A stretch of 64,000 nt of DNA from Winslowiella arboricola (GTDB lineage Bacteria > Pseudomonadota > Gammaproteobacteria > Enterobacterales > Enterobacteriaceae): positions 181,831 to 245,830 of the forward strand of contig NZ_JAODIM010000037.1 in NCBI RefSeq assembly GCF_025527015.1. Reading direction: 5' to 3'. Positions 48,698 to 58,067 of the stretch are shown piece after piece. How positions within the stretch are numbered: the first letter of the stretch is position 1; each line of letters opens with the position of its first letter. The notes under the pieces are model-generated. The model was not told the origin of the DNA and made no database searches. It saw only the letters and a program-made list of their open reading frames with translations. The translations under genes and the position numbers were made by a program.

Positions 48698-49126
48698 TCA
48701 CTCCTCAACAGATTCCGTCTCGACCGACTCCAGTAGCCAGGCCTGCACATGCTCAGCCTGCCGGGCAAAGCGCTCTACCAGCACTTTCATTGACTGCGTA
48801 TCCATCACCACAAACGGCTGACGCGTCCAGAGGATCACCTTTTTCTGTTCGATCAGCAGCCCGGTAATAATTGGCGGATGCTCCATCCCCAGCAGATTGC
48901 TTTGCAGTAATATCGCCAGGGTTTCCCACTCATCATAGCGCTCTTGCGGAATGTCGAGCAGGCAACTGACGGTCAGAAACTCCTGCGGGGTTTCGCTCAG
49001 CTCCAGCAACAGATCCTGGCTTAGCGACAGGGTATAGCTATCCGAGTCTTCCAGCGCCGGGGCCGCTTCGCCAGGGGCTTGCAGCAGCGGCATCAGTAAA
49101 TTTTTCAGGGCATTAGAAGCAGCCAT
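48698..49126 (-). CDS. CesT-family type III secretion chaperone
   Basis: 142 aa, acidic (ends SVETESVEE). It has the CesT/Tir-chaperone layout: N-terminal helix, strand with YTLSLSQDLLLELS, then helix LLQSNLLG, strand KKVILWTRQPF and a C-terminal helix. Such chaperones keep one effector partly unfolded for the type III injectisome. It starts 19 bases after the effector candidate, with GAGAGG before the ATG. No T3SS structural genes are in the window. Confidence 0.82.
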   Translation of the reverse strand: MAASNALKNLLMPLLQAPGEAAPALEDSDSYTLSLSQDLLLELSETPQEFLTVSCLLDIPQERYDEWETLAILLQSNLLGMEHPPIITGLLIEQKKVILWTRQPFVVMDTQSMKVLVERFARQAEHVQAWLLESVETESVEE

Positions 49127-49145
49127 GGTAGCCTCTCAATAGTTA

Positions 49146-50414
49146 TCAGCGAAAGAAAAACGATGCAAAACGGGAACTGCGACTATTCAGCTCGCTCTCC
49201 CGTTCACGATCGCGGTGACGACGTGAACGGCGTGAGGATTCCGGCTGAACATCACGCACTTCCGTCCTGGCGGGACGGGATTGATACGTTGAATAACGCG
49301 GCTCCCTTTCGGCAGCGAAGGACTGACGGCGTGAAGTGGACGGCCGCTCCGTCGCAAAGGACTGACGTCGAGGCCGCGGTTCTTCAGACATCGACATACG
49401 ACGCAGGCGGTCGGAGATATCTGCCGCCGGTTCATAAACTGAAGCACGACGAGAACGGGTGCTGGATGTGCGCTGCGCCGTGCCCGAACTGCCGCCTGCG
49501 GCTGGCGGGTAATAACGCGCAGGCCGCGGTTCCGGGGCTGAGGGACGCGGGCCGCTGTAAATTTCCTGATATTCCGCTTTGGTCATATTCTGGTCCACAT
49601 AGCGTTTATCGCGGCCCGAACCATAACGGTAAGACTCTCCGAGGTTATCCGAGGCGTGAAACTGATCGTAGACCCAGCGTTTTGATACCGCTTTCTCAAT
49701 CAGTTCTTCGTTGCTCGGATTGCCCAGCGCATCGTTTAATTCGGCAAATTCCCGCTCCACCTCGGCACGACTGACCATACCGCCACCGGTGAATGCCGCT
49801 TTCATATTGGGATCGTATTGCGGGGTGAATTCATGCACCACTCTCGAGCTGGCGCTGGCATAGTGAAAGTTCTTCTCCAGCATGGCGCGGCTAAACAGCG
49901 CCCAGGGATCGGCGATCACCTTCTCCTCAGCCGAGTTTGGGTCGCCGATAACCACATAGGTATGATCGGTTCTGCCGCGCGTCTCCACCACGGATACGGG
50001 CTGATTTAACCCGGAGCTGGCGATCAGTTGCGCGCAGACCATCGCCATCTCACCGCAGTTGCCCACGCGAAAACGCTTTGCTTCCCACATGCTGCCAAGC
50101 GGCGTGATGCCCTGCTCTTTAATCCGCTTACGCATCACCAGTTGACGTTTTAAGGTTTCACCGTTGGTACTGAGCGAATGAAAACGCTGATCGCCTACAC
50201 CCATAGAGAGAATATGGTGGGTATCCTGAATCGCCTGGTTGGCAACCCGCAGCGCATCGAACTGCTGGCGGTTGACCTTTACCTCACAGTCACGGTGCGC
50301 GCGGTTGCCCGGCTCCAGCGCCAGACGGATATTAACTTTATCGTTGGGTCGCAGATCGCGAAGTTCACGACTGGTGGGAGCAACGGGAATTCTCCCGGAA
50401 ATCGATGGCGGCAC
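49146..50414 (-). CDS. Putative type III effector with a transglutaminase-like Cys-His-Asp core
   Basis: 422 aa. Residues about 100-180 hold a likely triad: C120 in RVGNCGEMA, H151 in TDHTYVVIGD and D169 in VIADPWA, the pattern of transglutaminase/HopX-like cysteine enzymes. The region from about 285 to the end is low-complexity and rich in Arg, Ser and Pro, with repeated RRQSFA blocks, and is probably disordered. Start is GTG 50414 with AAGAGGGA upstream. A CesT chaperone follows in the same operon, which is the strongest evidence for secretion. The target is unknown; family membership is inferred from motifs only. Confidence 0.65.
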   Translation of the reverse strand: MPPSISGRIPVAPTSRELRDLRPNDKVNIRLALEPGNRAHRDCEVKVNRQQFDALRVANQAIQDTHHILSMGVGDQRFHSLSTNGETLKRQLVMRKRIKEQGITPLGSMWEAKRFRVGNCGEMAMVCAQLIASSGLNQPVSVVETRGRTDHTYVVIGDPNSAEEKVIADPWALFSRAMLEKNFHYASASSRVVHEFTPQYDPNMKAAFTGGGMVSRAEVEREFAELNDALGNPSNEELIEKAVSKRWVYDQFHASDNLGESYRYGSGRDKRYVDQNMTKAEYQEIYSGPRPSAPEPRPARYYPPAAGGSSGTAQRTSSTRSRRASVYEPAADISDRLRRMSMSEEPRPRRQSFATERPSTSRRQSFAAEREPRYSTYQSRPARTEVRDVQPESSRRSRRHRDRERESELNSRSSRFASFFFR

Positions 50415-51032
50415 AGTAATCCCTCTTAATCATAACGGATGAAAAGGCACGACAGACGCGCCACGTTATTTTGTTAACAGGGTGAGTGTGGGAAATCGGA
50501 GGGAAGTTCCATTGACGTGTCAAAGATCTTCGTAATTAGACCGGCGGACGATTATCATTAACTTCCCGTTTTCTGTTGTAGACAAGCCGGTGCTCTCTGT
50601 CTGTACGCCGGGAATAGAGCGCCTGTTTTTTGAGATGGCTCAGCCGTTCTGGCTTACCGATACCGCCCGCTGGAATTTTATACCTGACTTCTGATGTTGC
50701 ATAAGCGTCATTCCGTGATGGTTTATTACTTTTGCAAATCCCTTTCTTAAAAAAGATAATAGAATGAGATATGTACCTACAGAATTCATATAAATAAAAA
50801 TATCTTTATGCACTTAACTTCCATTTCAAAATCAATACTTACCATTAAAAAATAATTTCTTGCATACAAAGCATTGATTAAAAATTCAAGAAAACTCAGT
50901 TTTTACAAACAGAATTGTAAGGATTTCATTTGAAATAACCATTAAAATAATAATAACGTGGGATAAATGATAGGGTTTTTAATTAAAAATAAAAAACGCA
51001 GAAGTCTTAATCATTTATTCACGTTAATCTGA
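50415..51032. other. AT-rich island-like intergenic region
   Basis: 618 bases. It contains the effector promoter, a coding remnant at about 50541-50694, then a very AT-rich stretch (about 50720-51020) with no recognised element. The base composition differs from the neighbouring housekeeping genes. Confidence 0.55.
50541..50694 (+). pseudogene. C-terminal remnant of an unidentified protein, perhaps cupin-like
   Basis: An open frame of about 50 codons without a start, ending KPVLSVCTPGIERLFFEMAQ then PFWLTDTARWNFIPDF and stop. The VCTPGIERLF phrase resembles the end of small cupin-domain proteins. No upstream half is present, so it looks like a deletion remnant. Confidence 0.3.
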
Positions 51033-51206
51033 TTATGCGAAACGAGCCAGTTTTTGCTTATTTCTCGGTCCGACTAAATCCATATCTTTTTCGTTTTGAC
51101 CGATTTTGGCGAGTTTGTTACCGTCGATAGTGGCCCAGAAATCTACGGAGCGTTTTGCAGCAGCCATCGCTTTTTCGGAATCAATTTTTTTAGTTTGCTT
51201 GATCAT
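51033..51206 (-). CDS. Small basic protein of unknown function
   Basis: 57 aa, lysine-rich (MIKQTKKIDSEKAMAAAKRS opening, ending QKLARFA). CAGGAGA lies just before ATG 51206, a good ribosome site. No signal peptide or membrane segment. It lies in the AT-rich island-like stretch downstream of the 191-aa gene. Function not assigned. Confidence 0.6.
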   Translation of the reverse strand: MIKQTKKIDSEKAMAAAKRSVDFWATIDGNKLAKIGQNEKDMDLVGPRNKQKLARFA

Positions 51207-51297
51207 AACGTCTCCTGTTGACCGTCAACCTTACCTGAAATTCTACATCAACCCTGCTCATTTAACAAACAGTCTCTGATGGCCGTAAAAGCTTCGG

Positions 51298-51873
51298 CTA
51301 CTCCTCATCAGGACCGATACCATTCACTTTTCTTCTAATGGTTTCTCGTATGTCAGGCACTTCAGCAGACATTTTGTTGTGGGCGTTTACTACCTGAGCA
51401 AAACCATAAGATTTATAGCGGGGCTGGACAGCGTCGGTGGGATCTTGAATGTAAACATCTTCGAGGCCAACCATATCGCAAAATGTTGTTGAGTAAATCA
51501 GCGCAATCATCAGGACATTTCCCGTCAATGGGGTTTCTTCATCAGCAATAAAGTTCTCCAGCATACAGATGGCGAACTCATCCCTGCGTATATCATATTT
51601 GCAAATGATGACGGCATGTAAAGAGTCCGGATCATGGTGATCAACAACCTTTAGGTTGATATCCAGAATACCGTCATTGTCAGCGTTACCTCTATAATGC
51701 TCCATACCCCATGACCAGTTTAGAACTCTTTGATCCAGGCTTTCTGCGAGACGATGTTTGTCCTCCTCGCTCAACACGCCTAAAGAAATATTACCCCAGC
51801 CGAAACCATCAATGATTAGTTGGGTACTACTAAGGCAGTAATCGTGAATTCCCTGAATTGATAAATCGCTCAC
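51298..51873 (-). CDS. Hypothetical protein, possible acetyltransferase-like fold
   Basis: 191 aa. Start is GTG 51873. A mixed alpha/beta protein; the segment DAVQPRYKSYGF recalls the end of GNAT acetyltransferase domains, but the acetyl-CoA loop is not clear. No signal peptide or membrane helix. Gene context is an island-like stretch between an effector pair and argU. I do not recognise the family. Confidence 0.6.
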   Translation of the reverse strand: MSDLSIQGIHDYCLSSTQLIIDGFGWGNISLGVLSEEDKHRLAESLDQRVLNWSWGMEHYRGNADNDGILDINLKVVDHHDPDSLHAVIICKYDIRRDEFAICMLENFIADEETPLTGNVLMIALIYSTTFCDMVGLEDVYIQDPTDAVQPRYKSYGFAQVVNAHNKMSAEVPDIRETIRRKVNGIGPDEE

Positions 51874-52241
51874 TGCGGCCAGCCTTTCTTAGTTATTTGT
51901 CCTGACGCGAATCATATAATAGAGTCGTACGCTTGTTAATCAGTAATTTTATAATTAATGGAACGCGGGTTCTGGTTATTAATTAACGATACATTTAACT
52001 TTATCTTGTAATAAAAAGGGCATCAAGCACTACAGCATGATTGAAAGAAGTAAATATTATGATCGAACTTTTTAAATACATCTCACCGCATGGAGGCTAA
52101 ATACAATCGCACACTTGTCACTCACAATCTCAAATCGAACCGAATGTGTTGGAAGTTTTTACTTGCCTGGTGTTTAGGGATTTTTTGAAGTGCAAAGCAG
52201 GAAAAATTGCAAACAACGCACATTGATCATGGTGTTGCGTG
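51874..52241. other. Intergenic region before the integrase remnant
   Basis: About 370 AT-rich bases without a recognised gene. Any upstream part of the integrase is too degraded for me to follow. Confidence 0.45.
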
Positions 52242-52430
52242 CTGGCCGGGGTTCCACTTTCCGCTCTACAGAACACAGGCGGCAGGGAGTCAATCGAAAT
52301 GGTATAGCGTTATGCTCATCTGGCACCGAACCACCTTACCGAACATGCGTGCAAAATTGACGCACTTTTAGCGGTTAACGACACAAATACGACACAAGGG
52401 GATAATCAGGCTGGATTGAGAATTGCGTAA
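52242..52430 (+). pseudogene. C-terminal remnant of a tyrosine integrase
   Basis: A 63-codon stretch reads LAGVPLSALQ, then ESIEMV, an in-frame TAG, then RYAHLAPNHLTEHACKIDAL and on to a final stop at 52430. The RYAHLAPNHLTEHA block with its catalytic-tyrosine context is the typical end of phage-type integrases. The first 300 or so codons are missing and the TAG breaks the rest. It ends 15 bases from the 3' end of argU, the normal place for an integrase at a tRNA attachment site. Confidence 0.8.
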
Positions 52431-52445
52431 CTCATTGAAAAATAT

Positions 52446-52522
52446 TGGTACGCCCTACAGGATTCGAACCTGTGACCTACGGCTTAGAAGGCCGGTGCTC
52501 TATCCAACTGAGCTAAGGGCGC
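52446..52522 (-). tRNA. argU: tRNA-Arg (anticodon TCT)
   Basis: 77 bases including an encoded CCA. On the minus strand it begins GCGCCCTTAGCTCAGTTGG, has anticodon loop CTTCTAA, the GGTTCGAATCC T-arm and ends in ACCA. argU is a common integration site; the integrase remnant next to its 3' end fits this. Confidence 0.97.
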
Positions 52523-52642
52523 ATGGTGATTGCGTCGAATTATACGGTGCGCGCCTGTTGAGTCAACGTTTTTACCGCGTTGTGTGCACTGTTGCTGCAC
52601 TATTGAGCAGCAAGCCTGCCCTCAGGCCAAAATGGCGTAATT

Positions 52643-53137
52643 TTAGTGGCGGTTCAGGCGGGAATGAATCGAATAGATATTGCCGTATTCCTCACCACTC
52701 ACCTCATCCGCTGGTGCAAAACGCGCGTTGTAGCGCATGCGGAAGGCATGCATCTCCTGGGCGTCGGGCTCAATCTCCCGCAGAAAGCTGAGCGCCAGAC
52801 GAACATGCTCAGCACTGAGTTCGGTTGGCAAATAAGCTTTACGTAACACGCCGCGCCAGAACTCAAGGTTTGCGTCGGATTCATCAACAATAAACACCTG
52901 CCAGATAAATAACACGCTGGCAGCATTGGCAACGTGAGACTCATTATCCCGTGACAGATAATCGACAAATTCTTCCCCGGCAGTTTTACCCATCAGGCTA
53001 ATCAGCGATTCAACGTAGACGGGATCGAGGTTTAGCCGTTTGGTCAGTGCTTTAGTGGCACGGCGCGAACGTGAGTTCAGCACCCTGAAGCCAATGGCGA
53101 ACACGACTACCAGGGTTACAAGCATCAGCCAGATCAT
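52643..53137 (-). CDS. DUF1198 family protein (YicN-like)
   Basis: 164 aa. One N-terminal membrane anchor (MIWLMLVTLVVVFAIGFRVL), then a helical cytoplasmic domain (DESHVANAASVLFIWQVFIVDESD; LALSFLREIEPDAQEMHAFRMRYN, each split across the domain). It matches E. coli YicN by eye. Function unknown. AGGA lies 6 bases before the ATG. Confidence 0.85.
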   Translation of the reverse strand: MIWLMLVTLVVVFAIGFRVLNSRSRRATKALTKRLNLDPVYVESLISLMGKTAGEEFVDYLSRDNESHVANAASVLFIWQVFIVDESDANLEFWRGVLRKAYLPTELSAEHVRLALSFLREIEPDAQEMHAFRMRYNARFAPADEVSGEEYGNIYSIHSRLNRH

Positions 53138-53326
53138 TTACTATCCTGCCAAAAGGCGCTTTATTCGGGGAAATCCGCGGCGACAGAGTAACAGCCAGCT
53201 AAAGGTCAGACAACCGGCGGCAGTTATCCGCATTCACAGAGTATTCTGTGCCTGACAGCGGCGCTCGCTTCTGCCAGAATAGACGCATTCCCCGATTTAA
53301 CTCAAAACAGATGGATTTCCTCTCTG

Positions 53327-54193
53327 ATGGTAGCAAAAATTATTGACGGTAAAACGATTGCGCAGCAGGTGCGCCTGGAGGTTGCGGAAAAAGTTAAGCA
53401 GCGTCTGGCAGACGGTAAACGCGCACCTGGCCTTGCTGTGGTATTAGTCGGGGAAAACCCGGCGTCACAGATCTATGTCGGCAGCAAACGTCGCGCTTGT
53501 GAAGAAGTCGGTTTTATATCACGCTCTTACGATTTGCCCGCCACCACCAGCGAAGCCGAGTTGCTGACGCTGATTGAAACGCTGAATAATGACCACGAAA
53601 TCGATGGCATTCTGGTGCAGTTGCCGCTGCCAGCGGGCATCGATAATGTCAAAGTGCTGGAGCATATCTCGCCGGATAAAGACGTTGATGGTTTCCATCC
53701 GTATAACGTCGGCCGTCTGTGTCAGCGCGCGCCAAAACTGCGTCCCTGCACCCCACGCGGAATTGTGACGCTGCTGGAACGTTATAACATCGAGACTTAT
53801 GGTCTGAATGCGGTAGTGGTTGGCGCGTCCAATATTGTTGGCCGCCCAATGAGTATGGAGCTGCTGCTGGCAGGCTGCACCACCACCGTTACTCACCGTT
53901 TTACCAAAGATCTGCGTCATCATATTGAGCATGCGGATCTGCTGATCGTTGCCGTGGGCAAACCTGGCTTTATTCCGGGCGACTGGATTAAGCCTGGTGC
54001 GATCGTTATTGATGTCGGCATTAACCGTCTGGAAAGTGGCAAAGTCGTGGGCGATGTGGCATTTGAAGCCGCCGCTGAGCGCGCGGCCTGGATTACCCCG
54101 GTGCCTGGCGGTGTCGGCCCGATGACGGTAGCAACCCTGATTCAGAACACCCTGCAGGCATGCGAAGAATATCACGATGGAGCAGCAAAATAA
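53327..54193 (+). CDS. folD: Bifunctional methylenetetrahydrofolate dehydrogenase/cyclohydrolase
   Basis: 288 aa, near-identical layout to E. coli FolD. Catalytic lysine in [11 protein letters not shown], signature [20 protein letters not shown], the NADP-binding [12 protein letters not shown] and [14 protein letters not shown]. It makes 10-formyl-THF from 5,10-methylene-THF in the cytoplasm. The stop overlaps the next start by one base (TAATG), coupling it to ybcJ. Confidence 0.97.
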   Translation: MVAKIIDGKTIAQQVRLEVAEKVKQRLADGKRAPGLAVVLVGENPASQIYVGSKRRACEEVGFISRSYDLPATTSEAELLTLIETLNNDHEIDGILVQLPLPAGIDNVKVLEHISPDKDVDGFHPYNVGRLCQRAPKLRPCTPRGIVTLLERYNIETYGLNAVVVGASNIVGRPMSMELLLAGCTTTVTHRFTKDLRHHIEHADLLIVAVGKPGFIPGDWIKPGAIVIDVGINRLESGKVVGDVAFEAAAERAAWITPVPGGVGPMTVATLIQNTLQACEEYHDGAAK

Positions 54194-54405
54194 TGGCGAC
54201 CTTTTCTCTGGGTAAACACCCACACGTTGATTTATGCGATCTGCTGAAGCTGGAAGGCTGGGTGGAGAGTGGTGCAATGGCGAAATCGCTGATTGCAGAA
54301 GGCCATGTCACGGTAAATGGCGCAGTGGAACTCCGCAAGCGCTGCAAAATTGTCGCCGGACAAGTGGTTGAGTTTGATGGCAATCAGGTGACAGTTACCG
54401 CCTGA
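54193..54405 (+). CDS. ybcJ: S4-domain RNA-binding protein
   Basis: 70 aa, the same length as E. coli YbcJ. S4 fold with FSLGKHPHVDLCDLLKLEGW and GHVTVNGAVELRKRCKIVAG. Probably binds RNA; the physiological target is unknown. Translationally coupled to folD. Confidence 0.93.
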   Translation: MATFSLGKHPHVDLCDLLKLEGWVESGAMAKSLIAEGHVTVNGAVELRKRCKIVAGQVVEFDGNQVTVTA

Positions 54406-54421
54406 AGCGATTGAAAAAAAC

Positions 54422-54445
54422 GGCAGCTAAGGCTGCCATTTTTTT
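54422..54445. terminator. Bidirectional intrinsic terminator
   Basis: GGCAGC-TAAG-GCTGCC flanked by A-run on the left and ATTTTTTT on the right. It ends folD-ybcJ on the plus strand and the Tai4-like gene on the minus strand. Confidence 0.85.
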
Positions 54446-54449
54446 ATGT

Positions 54450-54869
54450 TTACCTGCTGAGCTCGTCTTGCGCGTAAGTTCTGTCAGGATGTTCAACATA
54501 CTGCTTAACCAGCGCTTCAAGCTCCGCACCATGATACATATCCATGCACTTCATCAAATCCAGTTTAATCTCACGGCTATGTTTTGAGTGATATTCGCGA
54601 GCCAGGTATTTATCAATAAGTTCAGGCACTTTCCCGGTGCTTTCCTCCAGGTCATACTGACCCCAGTTATCAATGCCCCTGGCGCTGGCTGCCGCATCAG
54701 TACTGGCATGTTCATCCGCCTTATAGGCAGTCGCAATACAAAAGGCCAGAGCAGCATCTTTGTAGCTTTGCGCGTAAGTGCGATAAGCAGTTTCAGGAAG
54801 AGCTGATGCGCTAAAAGTAACAACTACAGTTAGTGCGCTGAAAAACAGATTAAGCGGCTGAGACGCCAT
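54450..54869 (-). CDS. Tai4-family type VI amidase immunity protein, orphan
   Basis: 139 aa. Signal peptide (MASQPLNLFFSALTVVVTFS, cleavage near ASA), then a small helical periplasmic domain with ARGIDNWGQYDLEE, the paired cysteines in FCIATAYK and KCMDMYHG, and ALVKQYVEHPDRTYAQDEL. This matches the Tai4 family, which inhibits the Tae4 peptidoglycan amidase. No tae4 gene is adjacent. ATG 54869 is preferred; in-frame ATGs at 54878 and 54884 are alternatives. Confidence 0.75.
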   Translation of the reverse strand: MASQPLNLFFSALTVVVTFSASALPETAYRTYAQSYKDAALAFCIATAYKADEHASTDAAASARGIDNWGQYDLEESTGKVPELIDKYLAREYHSKHSREIKLDLMKCMDMYHGAELEALVKQYVEHPDRTYAQDELSR

Positions 54870-54955
54870 CCTGTGCATCCTCATAATAAAAACAGTGTGG
54901 CCTGTTCCCCTAAACCTTCCCCCGCATGCGAGGGAAGCATCAGAACAACGCTAAA

Positions 54956-56344
54956 TTACTTACGGCGCCAGCGGGTTCCCTGCGGGCCGTCTTCCAGCAC
55001 AATCCCCAGTTCATTCAGCTTGTCACGCGCGATATCCGCCTGCGCCCAGTCTTTTGCCTGACGCGCATCAATACGCATTTTAACCAGCGCTTCAATTTCC
55101 GCCACTTCCTGATCGTTACTGTTTGCGCCACTTTGCAGGAATTGCTCAGGATCCTGCTCCAGCAGCCCCAGCACACCAGCCAGCTGACGCAGACGCGCTG
55201 CCAGACCATTTGCGGCAGTCATGTCTTCCGCTTTCAGGCGGTTAACTTCACGCGCCAGATCAAACAGCGCCGAGTACGCTTCTGGCGTATTGAAGTCGTC
55301 ATCCATCGCTTCACGGAAACGCTCATCAAAGATCTCACCACCGGCAATATCAGCGCTGCTATCAGTATTGCGCAGCGCGATATACAGACGCTCCAGCGCT
55401 GCACGCGCCTGCTTCAGATTGTCTTCGCCATAGTTCAGCTGACTGCGATAGTGGCCCGACATCAGGAAATAGCGCACGGTTTCCGCATCGTAATGCGCCA
55501 GCACGTCACGCACGGTAAAGAAGTTATTCAGTGATTTCGACATTTTTTCACGGTCGATCATCACCATACCGGAGTGCATCCAGTAGTTAACATAGGGACC
55601 GTCATGCGCACAGGTTGACTGCGCGATTTCGTTTTCATGGTGCGGGAACATCAGATCAGAACCGCCACCATGAATATCAAAGTGATCGCCCAGCTGTTTG
55701 CAGTTCATGGCCGAACATTCGATATGCCAGCCCGGACGGCCTGCGCCCCATGGTGATGGCCAACTTGGCTCATCAACTTTCGACATTTTCCACAGCACGA
55801 AATCCATTGGATTACGCTTTACATCTTCGGCAACTTCGACGCGCGCGCCGGCCTGCAGCTGCTCAAGATCCTGGCGAGATAATTTACCGTAATCAGCATC
55901 GCTCTCGACGGAAAACATCACATCGCCATTGCTGGCAACATAAGCGTGTTCACGCGCAATCAGCTTGCTAACCAGTTCGATAATCTCACTGATATGGCGT
56001 GTGGCGCGTGGTTCCTGATCCGGCGGCAAAATATTCAGCGCTGCGAAATCCTTATGCATTTCCGCAATCATACGGTTAGTCAGGGTTTCGACGCTTTCAC
56101 CGTTTTCATTGGCACGTTTAATGATTTTATCGTCAATATCGGTGATATTGCGCACATATTTCAGCTGATAACCGCTGTAACGCAGATAACGCGCCACCAC
56201 ATCAAATGCGACGAATGTACGTCCATGGCCGATATGGCACAGGTCGTAAACGGTAATTCCGCACACGTACATGCCGATCTGACCAGCATGGATAGGTTTA
56301 AATTCCTCTTTTTGACGACTCAGGGTGTTGTAGATCTTTAGCAT
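54956..56344 (-). CDS. cysS: Cysteinyl-tRNA synthetase
   Basis: 462 aa (E. coli 461). Class I motifs HIGHGRT and KMSKS are present. Zinc ligands: C28 in [10 protein letters not shown], and the Cys, His and Glu in [25 protein letters not shown]. The monomer charges tRNA-Cys. It is divergent from ppiB. Confidence 0.97.
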   Translation of the reverse strand: MLKIYNTLSRQKEEFKPIHAGQIGMYVCGITVYDLCHIGHGRTFVAFDVVARYLRYSGYQLKYVRNITDIDDKIIKRANENGESVETLTNRMIAEMHKDFAALNILPPDQEPRATRHISEIIELVSKLIAREHAYVASNGDVMFSVESDADYGKLSRQDLEQLQAGARVEVAEDVKRNPMDFVLWKMSKVDEPSWPSPWGAGRPGWHIECSAMNCKQLGDHFDIHGGGSDLMFPHHENEIAQSTCAHDGPYVNYWMHSGMVMIDREKMSKSLNNFFTVRDVLAHYDAETVRYFLMSGHYRSQLNYGEDNLKQARAALERLYIALRNTDSSADIAGGEIFDERFREAMDDDFNTPEAYSALFDLAREVNRLKAEDMTAANGLAARLRQLAGVLGLLEQDPEQFLQSGANSNDQEVAEIEALVKMRIDARQAKDWAQADIARDKLNELGIVLEDGPQGTRWRRK

Positions 56345-56697
56345 TGAGACATTCCGTATTACGTGTGCGGGTTAACGAAACTGATTATCCATTGCGTATC
56401 TGGCGTTGCAGCGGCGTTCATTCACCGAATAACTGACTTTTCTCAGCTCATCGGGATTCACGCCCTTGCTGCCTTGCTGCAACGACAATTACTTGGGTAT
56501 ATAAAGGGTTATTTTGACGTATTGTTAACGTAAGCGCGATGCAATGCAAGGGTATGGCTGCAACTACGACTTTCTCACCTGCTGACGCGTCATCACAATT
56601 TGTGATATAAGAGGCGTCTATTTAAACTGGCCCGGCATTTTTACTACCCTGCCGTGTGTACAGTCGTTTAAAACTCCCACCTTAACAGGACGAGATT
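56345..56697. other. Divergent cysS-ppiB region
   Basis: 353 bases. It holds a palindromic dispersed repeat (56405-56483) and the promoters of cysS and ppiB. Nothing else recognised. Confidence 0.55.
56405..56483. repeat. Palindrome-bounded dispersed enterobacterial repeat
   Basis: Bounded by GTTGCAGC and GCTGCAAC, with inner GGGATTCACGCCCTTGCTGC. From memory, sequences of this pattern recur in intergenic regions of many enterobacteria. No second copy was seen in this window. Confidence 0.5.
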
Positions 56698-57192
56698 ATG
56701 GTTACTTTCCAGACTAATCATGGCGATATCGTTATCAAAACTTTTGACGATAAAGCCCCCGCTACCGTGCAGAACTTCCTGGATTACTGTCGCGAAGGTT
56801 TCTACGACAACACCATTTTCCACCGTGTCATCAACGGCTTTATGATCCAGGGCGGCGGTTTTGAACCTGGCATGAAGCAGAAAGATACCAAAGAAGAGAT
56901 CCGTAACGAAGCGAACAACGGCCTGAAAAATACCAAAGGCACGCTGGCGATGGCGCGTACTTCCGCACCACATTCCGCCACCGCTCAGTTCTTTATCAAC
57001 GTTGCGGACAATGACTTCCTGAACTTCAGCGGCGAAAACCTGCAGGGCTGGGGCTACTGTGTGTTTGCGGAAGTGGTTGAAGGCTTAGACGTTGTTGAGA
57101 AAATCAAAGGCGTTTCTACCGGCCGCAGCGGAATGCACCAGGATGTGCCAAAAGAAGACGTGCTGATCCAGAAAGTGACCATTAGCGAGTAA
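56698..57192 (+). CDS. ppiB: Peptidyl-prolyl cis-trans isomerase B (cytoplasmic cyclophilin)
   Basis: 164 aa, single cyclophilin domain: [31 protein letters not shown]. No signal peptide, so cytoplasmic. Stop and lpxH start overlap by one base (TAATG). Confidence 0.97.
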   Translation: MVTFQTNHGDIVIKTFDDKAPATVQNFLDYCREGFYDNTIFHRVINGFMIQGGGFEPGMKQKDTKEEIRNEANNGLKNTKGTLAMARTSAPHSATAQFFINVADNDFLNFSGENLQGWGYCVFAEVVEGLDVVEKIKGVSTGRSGMHQDVPKEDVLIQKVTISE

Positions 57193-57917
57193 TGTCACGC
57201 ACGCTTTTTATCGCAGATCTGCATCTGTGCAATGAAGAACCGGCAATTACTGCCGGTTTTCTGCGTTTTTTGCAGCGCGAAGCGCTTAATGCTGACGCGC
57301 TGTATATTCTTGGCGATCTGTTTGAAGCCTGGATAGGTGATGACGATCCTCAACCGCTGCATGCAGAAATCGCCGCCGCACTGCTGGCCCTGAAACAGCA
57401 TGGCGTCCCCTGCTACTTTATCCACGGCAATCGTGATTTTCTGCTTGGTCACCGTTTTGCGCGCGCCAGCGGCATGATACTGCTGCCGGAAGAAAAAGTG
57501 CTCGATCTGTATGGCAAACGCGTGCTGATTCTGCATGGCGACACCCTGTGTACCGATGATGAGGGCTATCAGCGTTTTCGCCGTAAGGTGCATCAGCGCT
57601 GGCTGCAGAAACTGTTTCTGACCCTGCCGCTGTTTATCCGTCAGCGCATCGCCGCGCGCATGCGTGCGGGCAGTAAAAATGCGAATAGCAGCAAATCTGC
57701 AACGATTATGGACGTCAATCAGCAGGCAGTTATCGACGCCATTCAGCGCCATCAGGTGCAGTGGATGATTCACGGCCATACCCACCGACCAGCAGTACAT
57801 AAAGTACAGGCCGACGCTATCAGCGCCGAGCGCGTGGTTCTGGGCGCATGGCATCATGAAGGCTCGATGATTACGGTTGATGCCGACGCAGTGATCCTCA
57901 GCTCTTTCCCTTTCTGA
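57192..57917 (+). CDS. lpxH: UDP-2,3-diacylglucosamine diphosphatase
   Basis: 241 aa metallophosphoesterase. Mn ligands in [38 protein letters not shown] and HGHTHRP. It hydrolyses UDP-diacylglucosamine to lipid X in lipid A synthesis at the inner membrane face. Coupled to ppiB as in E. coli. Confidence 0.97.
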   Translation: MSRTLFIADLHLCNEEPAITAGFLRFLQREALNADALYILGDLFEAWIGDDDPQPLHAEIAAALLALKQHGVPCYFIHGNRDFLLGHRFARASGMILLPEEKVLDLYGKRVLILHGDTLCTDDEGYQRFRRKVHQRWLQKLFLTLPLFIRQRIAARMRAGSKNANSSKSATIMDVNQQAVIDAIQRHQVQWMIHGHTHRPAVHKVQADAISAERVVLGAWHHEGSMITVDADAVILSSFPF

Positions 57918-57958
57918 ATCTCCCATAAAAAAGCCGGGGTTTGCCGCCGGATACGGCG

Positions 57959-57974
57959 ACGCAACCGTTTTCCT
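57959..57974. promoter_or_regulatory. PurR operator of purEK
   Basis: ACGCAACCGTTTTCCT matches the PurR consensus ANGCAANCGNTTNCNT at every defined position. It lies 94 bases upstream of purE. TATTCT about 20 bases downstream may be the -10 element. Confidence 0.9.
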
Positions 57975-58067
57975 TGCTGGCGAGTCATGCTATTCTCTTT
58001 GCCCTTCCCACCCGCCCTGCTGAAGTCGCGCGGGTGAAGTTTGTACAATCACAGGAGTCAGACTCGC

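Noticed and set aside
50484..50511. GGAAC...CCACACT on the minus strand upstream of the effector, resembling a hrp box
   Set aside because: The gap between the two halves is two bases too short and the last consensus A is missing, so HrpL control is not claimed.
42000..52446. A second copy of the argU 3' end (att site) to the left of the tRNA
   Set aside because: Scanned by eye for the T-arm/acceptor sequence and none found; a degraded copy may have been missed.
52423..52791. 122-codon plus-strand ORF with RIRTCDLRLRRPVLYPTELRA
   Set aside because: It is the antisense of tRNA-Arg, a well-known false ORF pattern.
53519..54277. 252-codon minus-strand ORF
   Set aside because: Antisense shadow of folD.
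57195..57926. 243-codon minus-strand ORF
   Set aside because: Antisense shadow of lpxH.
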